64,000 nucleotides of DNA from JAAGZL01 sp050291365 (GTDB taxonomy: Bacteria; Pseudomonadota; Gammaproteobacteria; Chromatiales; Chromatiaceae): assembly GCA_050291365.1 (NCBI GenBank), contig JBNKJS010000007.1, positions 62,001-126,000 on the forward strand, in the 5' to 3' direction. The number at the start of each line of letters is the position of its first letter. The stretch's first letter is position 1. Positions 48,718 through 57,667 of this stretch are shown piece after piece. The translations under genes were made by a program, and so were the position numbers. The notes below the pieces were generated by a model. That model worked only from the letters and a program-made list of their open reading frames with translations, searched no databases and had not been told where the DNA came from.

Positions 48718-51123
48718 CTAAATATCCAGATTCTCAACCGTAAGCGCATTCCGCTCAATGAAGTCACGGCGCGGTTCTACATGGTCACCCATCAGGGTGG
48801 TGAAGATCTCATCTGCCGCTACAGCATCTTCGATATCCACCCGCAGCAGACGTCTGGCCTCTGGGTTCATGGTGGTCTCCCATAGCTGTTCTGGGTTCAT
48901 CTCGCCTAGCCCTTTGTAACGCTGGATGTGTTGTCCCCGCTTAGCCTCGTCCATGAGCCAGGTCAGGGCCTGGCTGAAGCTAATGATATCCTGCTGGCGT
49001 TCGCCTCTCTTGATGTAGGCCCCCTCTTGAATGAGTCCATCCAGTTGAGTCCCCAGATCCACTAGGCGTCGATAATCCCCGGTAGAGAAGAAGTCCAGGG
49101 AGAGTAAGGATTCGTTTTCAATACCGTGAATCTTGTGCACTATCCGTACGGATTTAGTCTGTTCCGCGGTTCCCACTATCGGGCCTATTTCATACTGATC
49201 AGATAGGCCACGCTCGGCATTTATTCTGCCGGTTAGTTCCTCTAGCCACTGTTCCAATTTAGAGCTGTTCTCTAGCAAGGCCTCGTCCACTTCCGGCATG
49301 AAGATAAGCTTTTCTAAAACCTCTCTGTCATAACGCTGGGCTAGGCGACGGATGCTGGCCATTACCGTGCTGTACTTCTGGGCCAGGCTCTCCAGGGCTG
49401 TGCCTGTCAGTGGTGGTGCCTCCGCTGAGACGAACAGGTTGGCGTTATCCAGGGCGGTCTGTATCAGGTATTGGTCCAGATCAGCATCGTCTTTCAGATA
49501 CTGCTCCTGTTTACCTTTCTTCACCTTGTACAGAGGTGGCTGGGCTATGTAGATGTGACCCCTCTCTACCAACTCACCCATCTGGCGATAGAAGAAGGTA
49601 AGCAACAGGGTGCGAATATGGGCACCATCCACATCGGCATCGGTCATGATTATTATACGATGATAGCGTAGCTTGTCTGGATCAAACTCCTCCCGTCCTA
49701 TGCCACACCCCAGTGCGGTGATGAGGGTGCCAACCTCTGCAGATGAGAGCATCTTATCGAAACGGGCCTTTTCCACATTCAGGATCTTACCCTTGAGGGG
49801 CAGGATGGCCTGGGTTCTGCGGTCCCTACCCTGCTTTGCGGAGCCCCCTGCGGAGTCACCCTCCACCAGGTAGAGTTCTGACTGTGCTGGATCTTTTTCC
49901 TGACAGTCGGCCAGTTTGCCCGGCAGCCCCGCGATATCCAATACCCCTTTGCGGCGCGTCATCTCTCGGGCCTTGCGAGCGGCCTCGCGGGCGCGTGCGG
50001 CATCTACCATCTTGCCGGCGATGGCCTTGCCATCAGATGGGTTTTCCAGCAGAAAGTCATTCAGGCTATCTGCTAACAAGCCTTCCACAATACCCTTAAC
50101 CTCGGATGAGACCAGTTTATCTTTGGTCTGGGATGAAAATTTTGGATCAGGCACCTTTACCGACAACACCGCTGTGAGTCCTTCGCGGGCGTCATCGCCG
50201 GTGGTGTTTACCTTCTGTTTCTTTGCTAACCCCTCTCTCTCGATGTACTGATTTAGGGTTCGGGTAAGACCCGCCCTGAATCCAGCCAGATGGGTTCCTC
50301 CATCCCGCTGCGGGATGTTGTTGGTAAAGCAGAAGATGCTCTCCTGATATGACTCATTCCACTGCATGGCCAGTTCTACACCCACGTCATTGCGTTCGGT
50401 GCTGAAATAGAACACCTTCTCATGCATAGGGGTCTTGTTTCTGTTCAGATGCTCAACAAAGGCCTTGATGCCACCTTTGTATTCGAATGTATCGGTCTTG
50501 CCACTGGATTCATCCAGCAGAACAATGCGTACACCGGAGTTGAGAAATGAGAGCTCACGCAGGCGCTTGGCCAGTATATCGTAGTGAAACTGCAGATCTG
50601 TAAAGATCTCTGTGCTGGGTTTAAACCAGATTGTGGTACCGGTCTCGTCGGTATCGCCCACGACGGACAGAGGGGACACAGGCTCCCCCATGGAGTATTC
50701 CTGATCATGAATCTTACCATTGCGCCTGATGGTCAGTCTTAGCTTGCTTGAGAGTGCATTAACCACTGAGACGCCTACCCCATGCAGACCACCGGAAACC
50801 TTGTAGGAGTTATCATCGAACTTACCACCGGCGTGCAGAACCGTCATGATTACCTCTGCGGCAGATCGGTTCTCCTCTTCATGGATGTCTACTGGAATCC
50901 CCCGCCCGTTATCACTTACCGTAATGGACTGGTCTTCATGAATAGTGGTCCTGATCTCTGAACAGTGTCCAGCCAAGGCCTCATCGATGGAGTTGTCCAC
51001 CACCTCGAATACCATGTGGTGCAGACCGGTACCATCATCTGTATCGCCGATATACATGCCTGGGCGTTTACGCACTGCGTCCAGGCCTTTAAGTACTTTG
51101 ATATTTGAAGAATCGTAACTCAT
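48718..51123 (-). CDS. gyrB: DNA gyrase subunit B
   Basis: ATPase subunit of gyrase, which supercoils DNA. 801 aa: GHKL ATPase (VFEVVDNSIDEALAG, SDNGRGIPV, GGLHGVGVSVVNALS), transducer domain and TOPRIM with LVEGDSAGGSAKQGRDRRTQAILPL (split) and ITALGCGIG/DADVDGAHI, and a C-terminal domain ending RRDFIERNALTVENLDI. Length is of the gammaproteobacterial type with the roughly 170 residue insert. Last gene of the dnaA-dnaN-recF-gyrB run, replicated leftward. Confidence 0.98.
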   Translation of the reverse strand: MSYDSSNIKVLKGLDAVRKRPGMYIGDTDDGTGLHHMVFEVVDNSIDEALAGHCSEIRTTIHEDQSITVSDNGRGIPVDIHEEENRSAAEVIMTVLHAGGKFDDNSYKVSGGLHGVGVSVVNALSSKLRLTIRRNGKIHDQEYSMGEPVSPLSVVGDTDETGTTIWFKPSTEIFTDLQFHYDILAKRLRELSFLNSGVRIVLLDESSGKTDTFEYKGGIKAFVEHLNRNKTPMHEKVFYFSTERNDVGVELAMQWNESYQESIFCFTNNIPQRDGGTHLAGFRAGLTRTLNQYIEREGLAKKQKVNTTGDDAREGLTAVLSVKVPDPKFSSQTKDKLVSSEVKGIVEGLLADSLNDFLLENPSDGKAIAGKMVDAARAREAARKAREMTRRKGVLDIAGLPGKLADCQEKDPAQSELYLVEGDSAGGSAKQGRDRRTQAILPLKGKILNVEKARFDKMLSSAEVGTLITALGCGIGREEFDPDKLRYHRIIIMTDADVDGAHIRTLLLTFFYRQMGELVERGHIYIAQPPLYKVKKGKQEQYLKDDADLDQYLIQTALDNANLFVSAEAPPLTGTALESLAQKYSTVMASIRRLAQRYDREVLEKLIFMPEVDEALLENSSKLEQWLEELTGRINAERGLSDQYEIGPIVGTAEQTKSVRIVHKIHGIENESLLSLDFFSTGDYRRLVDLGTQLDGLIQEGAYIKRGERQQDIISFSQALTWLMDEAKRGQHIQRYKGLGEMNPEQLWETTMNPEARRLLRVDIEDAVAADEIFTTLMGDHVEPRRDFIERNALTVENLDI

Positions 51124-51189
51124 CTTCCACTCCTAAAAACCAACCGGCATTATACACGGCTAGAAATATACATGCTCAGATTTATGGCT

Positions 51190-52251
51190 CTAGGAAGAGA
51201 ATATAGAACCATGTTCCACGTGGAACACACCTGAAAAATGGGGTGAATCCCGGGAGATATCATCAACCCCGGTAATCATCACCTGGTTGTTTGATTTTTC
51301 CAGATGCTCTAGTAGGATTTTTCTGTTGATTTGATCCAGCTCTGAGGTTAAATCATCAATCAGAATAATCGTGTCCGTTCCGGATAGATCCCTTGCCATT
51401 TCCACTTGCGCAAGATGCATTGCTGAAACGAGCATCTTCTGCTGGCCCCTAGATGCAATTTTTTCGACCTTTTGGCCTTTTATTTTTATAGAGAGATCTG
51501 CTCTGTGCGGACCATATCTGGTATATCCTGCCTGAATATCGCCCTGCTCTGAGTCTTTTATAGCCTGCTCAAGATCACTCTTCTCTGACCAACCCCTGTT
51601 CCACTCTATTTCCAGATTTTCCATTTCTAACAGTTGCGAGGCGAGTAATATGATCTTTTGAGATAGTAGATTAATATAGTTTTCTCTCAAACTATTTAAT
51701 ATTCTTCCTGTCTCTATTAGCTCCCTATCCCAACTATTATCAAATTTACCCCTAATCCTGAGCGCTGCATTTCTCTGTTTTAGACCCCTGGAGTACCTCT
51801 CAAAGATATTCCTGAAAGATGGTTCCACGTGGAACACACCCCAATCAACGAACCTTCTGCGGTACTGTGGCCCGCGTTCAAGTATCTCGTGGGAGCTAGG
51901 TGTAATTATGGTGAGTGGGATGGTTCTTGCCAGATCAGACATCCTGGTGACTCTTCTGCCATCCAGTTTCGCCTGGGTAATACGATTTCCTTTGGCAAAA
52001 CCTAGCGTGTGCTGTTGATTAGCATTTTCTGTTCGGGCGAACAGTGTGAGTTGATCCTGACCTTTCCTGATTAGCTGGTCCTGCTCGGCCTTACGAAATG
52101 ATCTCCCTCTTCCCAGTAGATATAACGCCTCAAGGATAGTGGTCTTTCCTGATCCATTTTTACCCCAGACAAGATTTAGCCCTTCTGTTGGTACTAATTC
52201 AACCTCTTCAATGATGCGAAGATTATTAATTCTGAGCTGTTTAATGGCCAT
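51190..52251 (-). CDS. recF: DNA replication and repair protein RecF
   Basis: SMC-like ATPase that helps load RecA at gaps through RecFOR. 353 aa: Walker A WGKNGSGKTT (about 29-38), signature region GQQKMLVSAMHLAQ and Walker B TIILIDDLTSELD. The peptide VFHVE occurs twice, in DWGVFHVEP (about residue 138) and near the C-terminus (GVFHVEHGS), because two parS-type palindromes are embedded in the gene. The first is common in RecF homologues; the second seems created by the palindrome. Between dnaN and gyrB as usual. Confidence 0.96.
   Translation of the reverse strand: MAIKQLRINNLRIIEEVELVPTEGLNLVWGKNGSGKTTILEALYLLGRGRSFRKAEQDQLIRKGQDQLTLFARTENANQQHTLGFAKGNRITQAKLDGRRVTRMSDLARTIPLTIITPSSHEILERGPQYRRRFVDWGVFHVEPSFRNIFERYSRGLKQRNAALRIRGKFDNSWDRELIETGRILNSLRENYINLLSQKIILLASQLLEMENLEIEWNRGWSEKSDLEQAIKDSEQGDIQAGYTRYGPHRADLSIKIKGQKVEKIASRGQQKMLVSAMHLAQVEMARDLSGTDTIILIDDLTSELDQINRKILLEHLEKSNNQVMITGVDDISRDSPHFSGVFHVEHGSIFSS
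51212..51227. other. parS: parS-type centromere site 1 (in recF 3' end)
   Basis: TGTTCCACGTGGAACA, a perfect 16 bp palindrome identical to the parS consensus of Pseudomonas-type chromosomes, where ParB binds. It lies in the last 50 bases of recF, about 4 kb from the origin gap and 12 kb from parAB. Confidence 0.85.
51821..51836. other. parS: parS-type centromere site 2 (inside recF)
   Basis: GGTTCCACGTGGAACA, 15 of 16 parS positions with the inner 14 bp perfectly palindromic. It lies 609 bp from site 1, in the conserved DWGVFHVE codons of recF. Confidence 0.75.
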
Positions 52252-52310
52252 CTAGGGATTGGATCTGGGTGGCGATTATTATGCCACCCAGAGCGATTGA
52301 TGGATATATG

Positions 52311-53411
52311 CTAGATGCGCATAGGCATTACAACATACCTACTATCTTCACTTTTCTCTGATCTGATAAGGCAGCTGCTGTTTTCATCCTTAAGTTCTAG
52401 AACAACATTATCATCATCAATTGTAGAAAGTACCTCAATCAGGTAGCCAACATTGAAACCTATTACCAGCTTTTCTCCGCTGTAGTCTATTTCCAGCTCC
52501 TCTTTTGCCTCTTCCTGTTCTGGATTGTGGGCCAAGAGTTCTAGGTTATTACTCTCAAAGTTAAATCTTATACCTCGATATTTCTCATTGGACAGGATTG
52601 ATGTTCTATGTAGTGCCTGCTTCATTACTTCCCTGTCAATTACCACATGTTTATCGGTACCAGCCGGTATCACCTTCCTGTAGTCGGGAAACTTTCCATC
52701 GATAAGTTTTGAGGTGAATATGGTTTCTCCCAAAATGATACGTACATTGTTGCTACCTACCTCAACTGTAATCTCGTTTTCACTATCATCCAGCATCCTG
52801 CCAAGCTCTAGTACAGCCTTTCTTGGGATGATGATCTGGAACTCCTCGGAGTCTCCCATACCTTCACTCTGCTCAGACATAGCAAGCCTATGACCATCAG
52901 TGGCTACAGCCCTCAATACCCCAGAGCTCATCTCTAACAGAAGACCATTCAAATAATACCTGACATCTTGCTGAGCCATTGCAAATTGGGTTTTTTCTAT
53001 TAGGCGCTTTAATACCCTCTCCTGCACTTTAAAACCCTTGATTGCTCCATCAATCTCAATCGATGGATAATCCTTTGCAGGCAATATCCCGAGGGTAAAG
53101 CGACTTCTACCAGCTACAATAATCGCTTTCTCACCACTTATATCCATAGAGATCTTGGAGTTCTCAGGTAAAGCCCGACAAATATCTATCAGTTTTCTTG
53201 CCGGTAGTGTGAAATCAAGGTCATTGCCCTCAGTCAGTTTAGCCTGAGTCTTTAGTTCAACCTCTAGGTCTGTAGCCGTTATTCTAAGTTTATCCTTATC
53301 GGCGTTAATTAATATGTTTGCCAATATGGGTAGTGTTTGTCTCTTTTCGACTACTCCACCTACCATGGTTAACGGTTTGATTAGATCTTCTCTGTTTGTG
53401 ACTATTTTCAT
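52311..53411 (-). CDS. dnaN: DNA polymerase III sliding clamp beta subunit
   Basis: Ring clamp that tethers polymerase III to DNA. 366 aa with three clamp folds; recognised from MKIVTNREDLIKPLTMVGGVVEKRQTLPILANIL (split over 1-34), GLLLEMSSGVLRAVATDGHRLA, FPDYRKVIP and the C-terminal YVVMPMRI that closes the protein-binding pocket. It follows dnaA after a 219 bp AT-rich gap with DnaA boxes. Confidence 0.98.
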   Translation of the reverse strand: MKIVTNREDLIKPLTMVGGVVEKRQTLPILANILINADKDKLRITATDLEVELKTQAKLTEGNDLDFTLPARKLIDICRALPENSKISMDISGEKAIIVAGRSRFTLGILPAKDYPSIEIDGAIKGFKVQERVLKRLIEKTQFAMAQQDVRYYLNGLLLEMSSGVLRAVATDGHRLAMSEQSEGMGDSEEFQIIIPRKAVLELGRMLDDSENEITVEVGSNNVRIILGETIFTSKLIDGKFPDYRKVIPAGTDKHVVIDREVMKQALHRTSILSNEKYRGIRFNFESNNLELLAHNPEQEEAKEELEIDYSGEKLVIGFNVGYLIEVLSTIDDDNVVLELKDENSSCLIRSEKSEDSRYVVMPMRI

Positions 53412-53630
53412 GTTTAAGCTCTCTTAAACAAATAAAGTTATTTATATAGTAGTTATTACTATTAGCACTGTTGATAACAACATTATTTTACTTTTTATTG
53501 TTATATTTCATAATGTTATTTCAATTAATACCTGTTAGTAATTACCGGTTTGTGTTGTTTTTTATCTTAAATACCTGTGGATAACTATTGGGTTTTTTAA
53601 CAGCTAAAAATTACTAACAGTTTTTCCACA
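53412..53630. other. AT-rich dnaA-dnaN gap with DnaA boxes (possible oriC part)
   Basis: Very AT-rich 219 bp. On the minus strand TTATCCACA is at 53576-53584 and TTATCAACA at 53469-53477; on the plus strand TTTTCCACA is at 53622-53630. The stretch 53412-53540 has almost no GC, as expected of a DNA-unwinding element. It may be a second origin segment or simply the dnaN promoter under DnaA control. Confidence 0.5.
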
Positions 53631-54956
53631 TTAACTTGTAAGAGTTCTAAACAGGTTTCCATAATCCTCCTCTACCCTACTATCGCTTTCCTTAAGTTCA
53701 ACAATCTTTCTCGTGGCATAAAGAACGGTGGTGTGATCTCTTCCCCCAAAGGCGTTTCCTATCTCAGGAAGGCTATGGTTTGTTAACTCTTTAGACAACG
53801 CCATTGCAATCTGCCTTGGTCTGGCTATGGTTCTACTCCGGGTGCTGGAGAGAAGCTCAGATGTCCGTATTTTAAAATATTCTGCCACCGTCTTCTGGAT
53901 GTTTTCAATGGTAACCTGTTTATCCTGAGCCGCCAGCATATCTCGCAACGCCTCTTTTGCAAAATCCAAAGTTATAGGCCGGCCAGTAAATTCTGCGTTC
54001 GCTATAATTCTTCTAAGTGCCCCCTCTAACTCCCTGATGTTTGACCTTACCCGGTTACCGATAAAAAAAGCCACCTCGTTGGGAAAATCTACCCCAAAGA
54101 GTTGGTCGGCCTTACTCTTGATAATAGCAACCCTGGTTTCCAGATCTGGAGGCTCTATCGCTACCGTTAAACCCCAGCCAAAACGGGATCTCAAGCGTTC
54201 TTCCAGCCCAGCCACCTCTTTTGGGAAACGGTCACTAGTCAAAATAATCTGCTGTTTAGACTCAAACAACGCATTGAATGTATGAAAAAACTCCTCCTGA
54301 GACCTCTCCTTACCGGCAAAAAATTGTACATCATCAATGAGTAGGGCGTTCACGGACCTGTACTCACGCTTGAAATCGTCAATTTTATTGTGCTGCAGAG
54401 CCCTGACCATTGCAGCCACAAAACCCTCTGAATGTTTGTATAGAACAGTGGCTGAGGGATTGTTTTTTAAGATTGAGTTGCCAATGGCATGCATCAGGTG
54501 TGTTTTGCCCAACCCTACGCCACCGTAGATAAAAAGAGGGTTATAGACCCGCCCTGGATTTTCACCAATCTGTACAGATGCAGCCCTAGCTAGTTGGTTC
54601 GATTTTCCCTCTACAAAGGTATCAAATACAAAATCTGGATTTAGATTGCTTTTTATGTGTGGTTTTCCCTCTGCACGTATACGCCTAGCTGGTGCAGTCG
54701 GATCTTCAGCCTGTTTGCGGCTGCCACCAATTCCAATAGTAACCTGGGTTATCTGACCCTGAGAAATATTGCTAAGTAGATCAGAAATCTGCCTTTGATA
54801 ATGGTTCGTTACCCAGTCTAAAACGAACTTGTTGGGGGCAAACAGCCTAATCTCAGCCCCATCCTCATCAGCCTGAAGCGGTCGAATCCAGGTGCTGAAC
54901 TCCTGATCCGAAAGCTCACCCTCCAATTGTTCTACACATTTATTCCAGATAGTCAC
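53631..54956 (-). CDS. dnaA: Chromosomal replication initiator DnaA
   Basis: AAA+ initiator that binds DnaA boxes and opens the origin. 441 aa: N-terminal DnaB-interaction domain (IWNKCVEQLEGELSDQEF), linker (75-105), Walker A GGVGLGKTHL (about 145), Walker B ALLIDDVQFF, sensor ILTSDRFPKEV, and domain IV with the box-binding helix FGGRDHTTVLYATRKI (about 408-425). Divergent from rpmH across a 394 bp gap, the classical bacterial origin arrangement. Confidence 0.98.
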   Translation of the reverse strand: MTIWNKCVEQLEGELSDQEFSTWIRPLQADEDGAEIRLFAPNKFVLDWVTNHYQRQISDLLSNISQGQITQVTIGIGGSRKQAEDPTAPARRIRAEGKPHIKSNLNPDFVFDTFVEGKSNQLARAASVQIGENPGRVYNPLFIYGGVGLGKTHLMHAIGNSILKNNPSATVLYKHSEGFVAAMVRALQHNKIDDFKREYRSVNALLIDDVQFFAGKERSQEEFFHTFNALFESKQQIILTSDRFPKEVAGLEERLRSRFGWGLTVAIEPPDLETRVAIIKSKADQLFGVDFPNEVAFFIGNRVRSNIRELEGALRRIIANAEFTGRPITLDFAKEALRDMLAAQDKQVTIENIQKTVAEYFKIRTSELLSSTRSRTIARPRQIAMALSKELTNHSLPEIGNAFGGRDHTTVLYATRKIVELKESDSRVEEDYGNLFRTLTS

Positions 54957-55350
54957 AGCTTATTTCCGTTGATTTTGCTTGGTAGATCCAACTTTTGCTC
55001 GCTTAATCGGCTCGATTATTGAGTTATTTGCTTGAGGTTAGTTTGTGCTTTGAGTCTACATAAAAGCGCAAAAGTTATCCACAGGTTCTCGCAGAGCTAC
55101 GCAATCTGTTTTCAAAATATGGTTTTCATCTTAATTGGTTTGTAGCTTTTTTAGTTTTTTCAAATAGATACATAGTCGTAACTGATTTGTGAGATACTAT
55201 CCAGACTACATATTTTTCCAGGGTGAAAATCATGGAATATATCTTATTTGTTATTGACACAGGTACTCTTATCAAAGTACTCTAAGCGCCTTTTTTTCCA
55301 GGCCTTTTAGCTAAAATTGCTAGGGGCCATTATTAATTCGGTGATTTGGC
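54957..55350. other. oriC: dnaA-rpmH gap, probable oriC
   Basis: 394 bp divergent gap. It contains one perfect DnaA box TTATCCACA (55075-55083) and long AT-rich runs (55105-55240). Gene orientation switches here from leftward (dnaA-gyrB) to rightward (rpmH-rsmG), which marks a replication origin in many bacteria. Only one strong box is visible, fewer than in E. coli, so the neighbouring dnaA-dnaN gap may contribute. Confidence 0.65.
55254..55283 (+). promoter_or_regulatory. Candidate rpmH promoter
   Basis: A perfect -35 box TTGACA (55254-55259) is followed after 18 bases by a weak -10 TACTCT (55278-55283), about 68 bp before the rpmH ATG. The -10 is poor, so the assignment is tentative. Confidence 0.35.
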
Positions 55351-55485
55351 ATGAAAAGAACATTTCAACCCAGTACACTCAAGCGGGCTCGTACCCACGG
55401 TTTCCGCGCACGTATGGCTACACGCAACGGACGTAAGATAATTAATGCGCGCCGCGCCAAGGGTCGTGTAAGGCTGACTCCTTAA
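55351..55485 (+). CDS. rpmH: 50S ribosomal protein L34
   Basis: 44 aa basic protein of the large ribosomal subunit. The reading from 55351 gives MKRTFQPSTLKRARTHGFRA ... and ends GRVRLTP, a complete and typical L34. Followed 11 bp later by rnpA, the conserved pair. Confidence 0.98.
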   Translation: MKRTFQPSTLKRARTHGFRARMATRNGRKIINARRAKGRVRLTP

Positions 55486-55496
55486 TCAGAGATTCA

Positions 55497-55871
55497 ATGC
55501 TTGATCTCGGGGTAGATTTTCCTCGTGAAAGCCGGCTATTAAGGCCTGCGGAATATCGCTCTGTTTTCAGTCATCCGGTTCGGAGTACAGATAACTATTT
55601 TACGGTGCTCTGTCGTCCAAGTGGTCGAACAACACCTAGATTGGGTTTGGCGGTATCAAAAAAGAACTCACGACTGGCGATCGATAGGAATCGAATTAAA
55701 AGGGTTATAAGGGAGAGTTTTCGTCACAATAAGGGAACGCTGGGCGGTATAGACTATGTTGTACTTAGTCGTTTTGGTGTTAACAGGGTGAGTAATAAAA
55801 CTCTTTTTAACTCTCTCGAGCGTCATTGGGAAAAGCTCAGAAGCAAGACCAGGGAAACAGAGGATTCTTGA
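55497..55871 (+). CDS. rnpA: Ribonuclease P protein component
   Basis: 124 aa basic protein that assists the RNase P RNA in 5' maturation of tRNA. Family core RLGLAVSKKNSRLAIDRNRIKRVIRE (split around residues 48-74) includes the RNR motif. The sequence begins upstream with RESRLLRPAEYRSVF. The yidD gene that usually follows is missing: only 84 AT-rich bases separate rnpA from yidC. Confidence 0.95.
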   Translation: MLDLGVDFPRESRLLRPAEYRSVFSHPVRSTDNYFTVLCRPSGRTTPRLGLAVSKKNSRLAIDRNRIKRVIRESFRHNKGTLGGIDYVVLSRFGVNRVSNKTLFNSLERHWEKLRSKTRETEDS

Positions 55872-55955
55872 ATAGAGCCTCATATTTTGAGTCTGGTTTA
55901 ATCTGACCTTACTTTATATATAACCATCACTACATATTTTTTCTAGAGACCGTAA

Positions 55956-57647
55956 ATGGATAATCTGCGCCTAATCTTGGTATTTTCCTTAGTTCTAGTT
56001 TCACTGTTGCTGTGGCAGGCATGGCAGGAAGATTATGGATCATCATCCATAACCAATACCGCCACCCAGACTGAACAAAAGCAGACGGTCGCTACAGCGG
56101 AAACACCTAAAATCGCAGCATCCAGTGAAAACTCCGTTCCCGCTGTCAAGGCCGTTGCCAGCAAAGAGATCCCTACTACCACGGAAACACCAGCAGTGGT
56201 CAGGGCAGCAGAACCCTCAGGAAAGCTTATTTCAGTAAAGACCGACCTGTTTCATCTGGAGCTTGATACCAAAGGCGGAACGGTGAATCAGATGTATCTG
56301 ATGGATTACCCCCTGAAACTTGATTCTCCGGAAGAGAAGTTTCAGTTGATGAAGGCAGAATCACCAGGTCTATTTATTGCCCAGTCTGGGTTGATAGGGC
56401 AGGAGGCGGATAGAGCGCCTACCCATGAGAGTCAGTACACAGTAAGCAGTAACAGCTTTCAAATGGGAGATGGGGATGATGACCTTATTGTGGATCTTGA
56501 GTGGGCAGGTCCCAGCGGAATAACTGTTACCAAACGCTATACCTTTACCCGCGGCTCTTATCAGATCAAGGTGCAACATATAATCAAGAACGGTTCAAAC
56601 ACGGATTGGACCGGAAGAGAGTATAAACAGTTACAACGCAGTCCGGATGATGAAGATGAAGGCAGCGCCTTTATGTACACCTATACCGGCGGTGCAATCT
56701 ATACCCCAGAGCATAAGTACGAAAAGATCAACTTCGAGGATATGGAAGAGTCCAAGCTTGATCGCGCAGTTAAAGATGGTTGGGTTGCGATGCTGCAGCA
56801 CTACTTTATGGGCTCCTGGGTGCCCAAGCCGGGCGAAGAGAATCACTTCTACTCTGAGGTATATTCCGGACAGCGTTATGCCATTGGCGCATATACCCCA
56901 TCTATTACTGTACCAAAAGGTGGAGAGCATACCTTTGAGAGCTCTTTGGTTGCAGGACCCAAGCTGCAGAATGAGCTACGGGAGATTGCTCCAGGATTGG
57001 ACCTGACGGTTGATTATGGTTGGTTGACCATATTGGCACAGCCTATTTTTTGGCTAATGGGAAAATTACACGGTATTCTGGGTAACTGGGGTTGGTCAAT
57101 TATTATGCTTACCCTGCTGATCAAACTGGCATTCTTTAAGTTGTCTGAGGCTAGCTACAAGTCTATGGCCAATATGCGCAAGGTATCACCGCGCATGACC
57201 GCACTAAAGGAACGGTTCGGGGATGATAAGGAGCAGCTCAATAAGGCCATGATGGAGCTCTACAAAAAAGAGAAAATCAATCCACTTGGTGGTTGCCTGC
57301 CTATTCTGGTTCAGATCCCGGTCTTTATCGCGCTCTATTGGGTGTTGATGGAGAGCGTTGAGCTGCGTCAGGCACCCTTTATGTTTTGGATAAAAGACCT
57401 TTCTGTAAAGGATCCATATTACGTGCTACCACTTATCATGGGCGCATCCATGTTTATTCAGCAAAAACTGAATCCACCACCACCCGATCCTATGCAGGCC
57501 AAGCTCATGATGGCTCTGCCATTTGTTTTCACCATCCTGTTTCTCAGCTTTCCGGCCGGATTGGTGCTGTACTGGGTGGTCAACAACGTCCTGTCTATCA
57601 CCCAACAGTGGTATATCACTAGGCAGATAGAGAAGACCGCTAACTAG
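55956..57647 (+). CDS. yidC: Membrane protein insertase YidC
   Basis: Inner-membrane insertase, alone or with Sec. 563 aa, Gram-negative type: N-terminal helix (about 4-20), Ala/Thr/Glu-rich linker, large periplasmic beta-domain (about 90-340) and a five-helix core beginning YGWLTILAQPIFWLMGKLHG, with the cytoplasmic hairpin KVSPRMTALKERFGDDKEQLN and the positively charged groove. It ends RQIEKTAN. Part of the rpmH-rnpA-yidC-mnmE run. Confidence 0.97.
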   Translation: MDNLRLILVFSLVLVSLLLWQAWQEDYGSSSITNTATQTEQKQTVATAETPKIAASSENSVPAVKAVASKEIPTTTETPAVVRAAEPSGKLISVKTDLFHLELDTKGGTVNQMYLMDYPLKLDSPEEKFQLMKAESPGLFIAQSGLIGQEADRAPTHESQYTVSSNSFQMGDGDDDLIVDLEWAGPSGITVTKRYTFTRGSYQIKVQHIIKNGSNTDWTGREYKQLQRSPDDEDEGSAFMYTYTGGAIYTPEHKYEKINFEDMEESKLDRAVKDGWVAMLQHYFMGSWVPKPGEENHFYSEVYSGQRYAIGAYTPSITVPKGGEHTFESSLVAGPKLQNELREIAPGLDLTVDYGWLTILAQPIFWLMGKLHGILGNWGWSIIMLTLLIKLAFFKLSEASYKSMANMRKVSPRMTALKERFGDDKEQLNKAMMELYKKEKINPLGGCLPILVQIPVFIALYWVLMESVELRQAPFMFWIKDLSVKDPYYVLPLIMGASMFIQQKLNPPPPDPMQAKLMMALPFVFTILFLSFPAGLVLYWVVNNVLSITQQWYITRQIEKTAN

Positions 57648-57667
57648 CCAAGCCATGAGGCCCGCCT

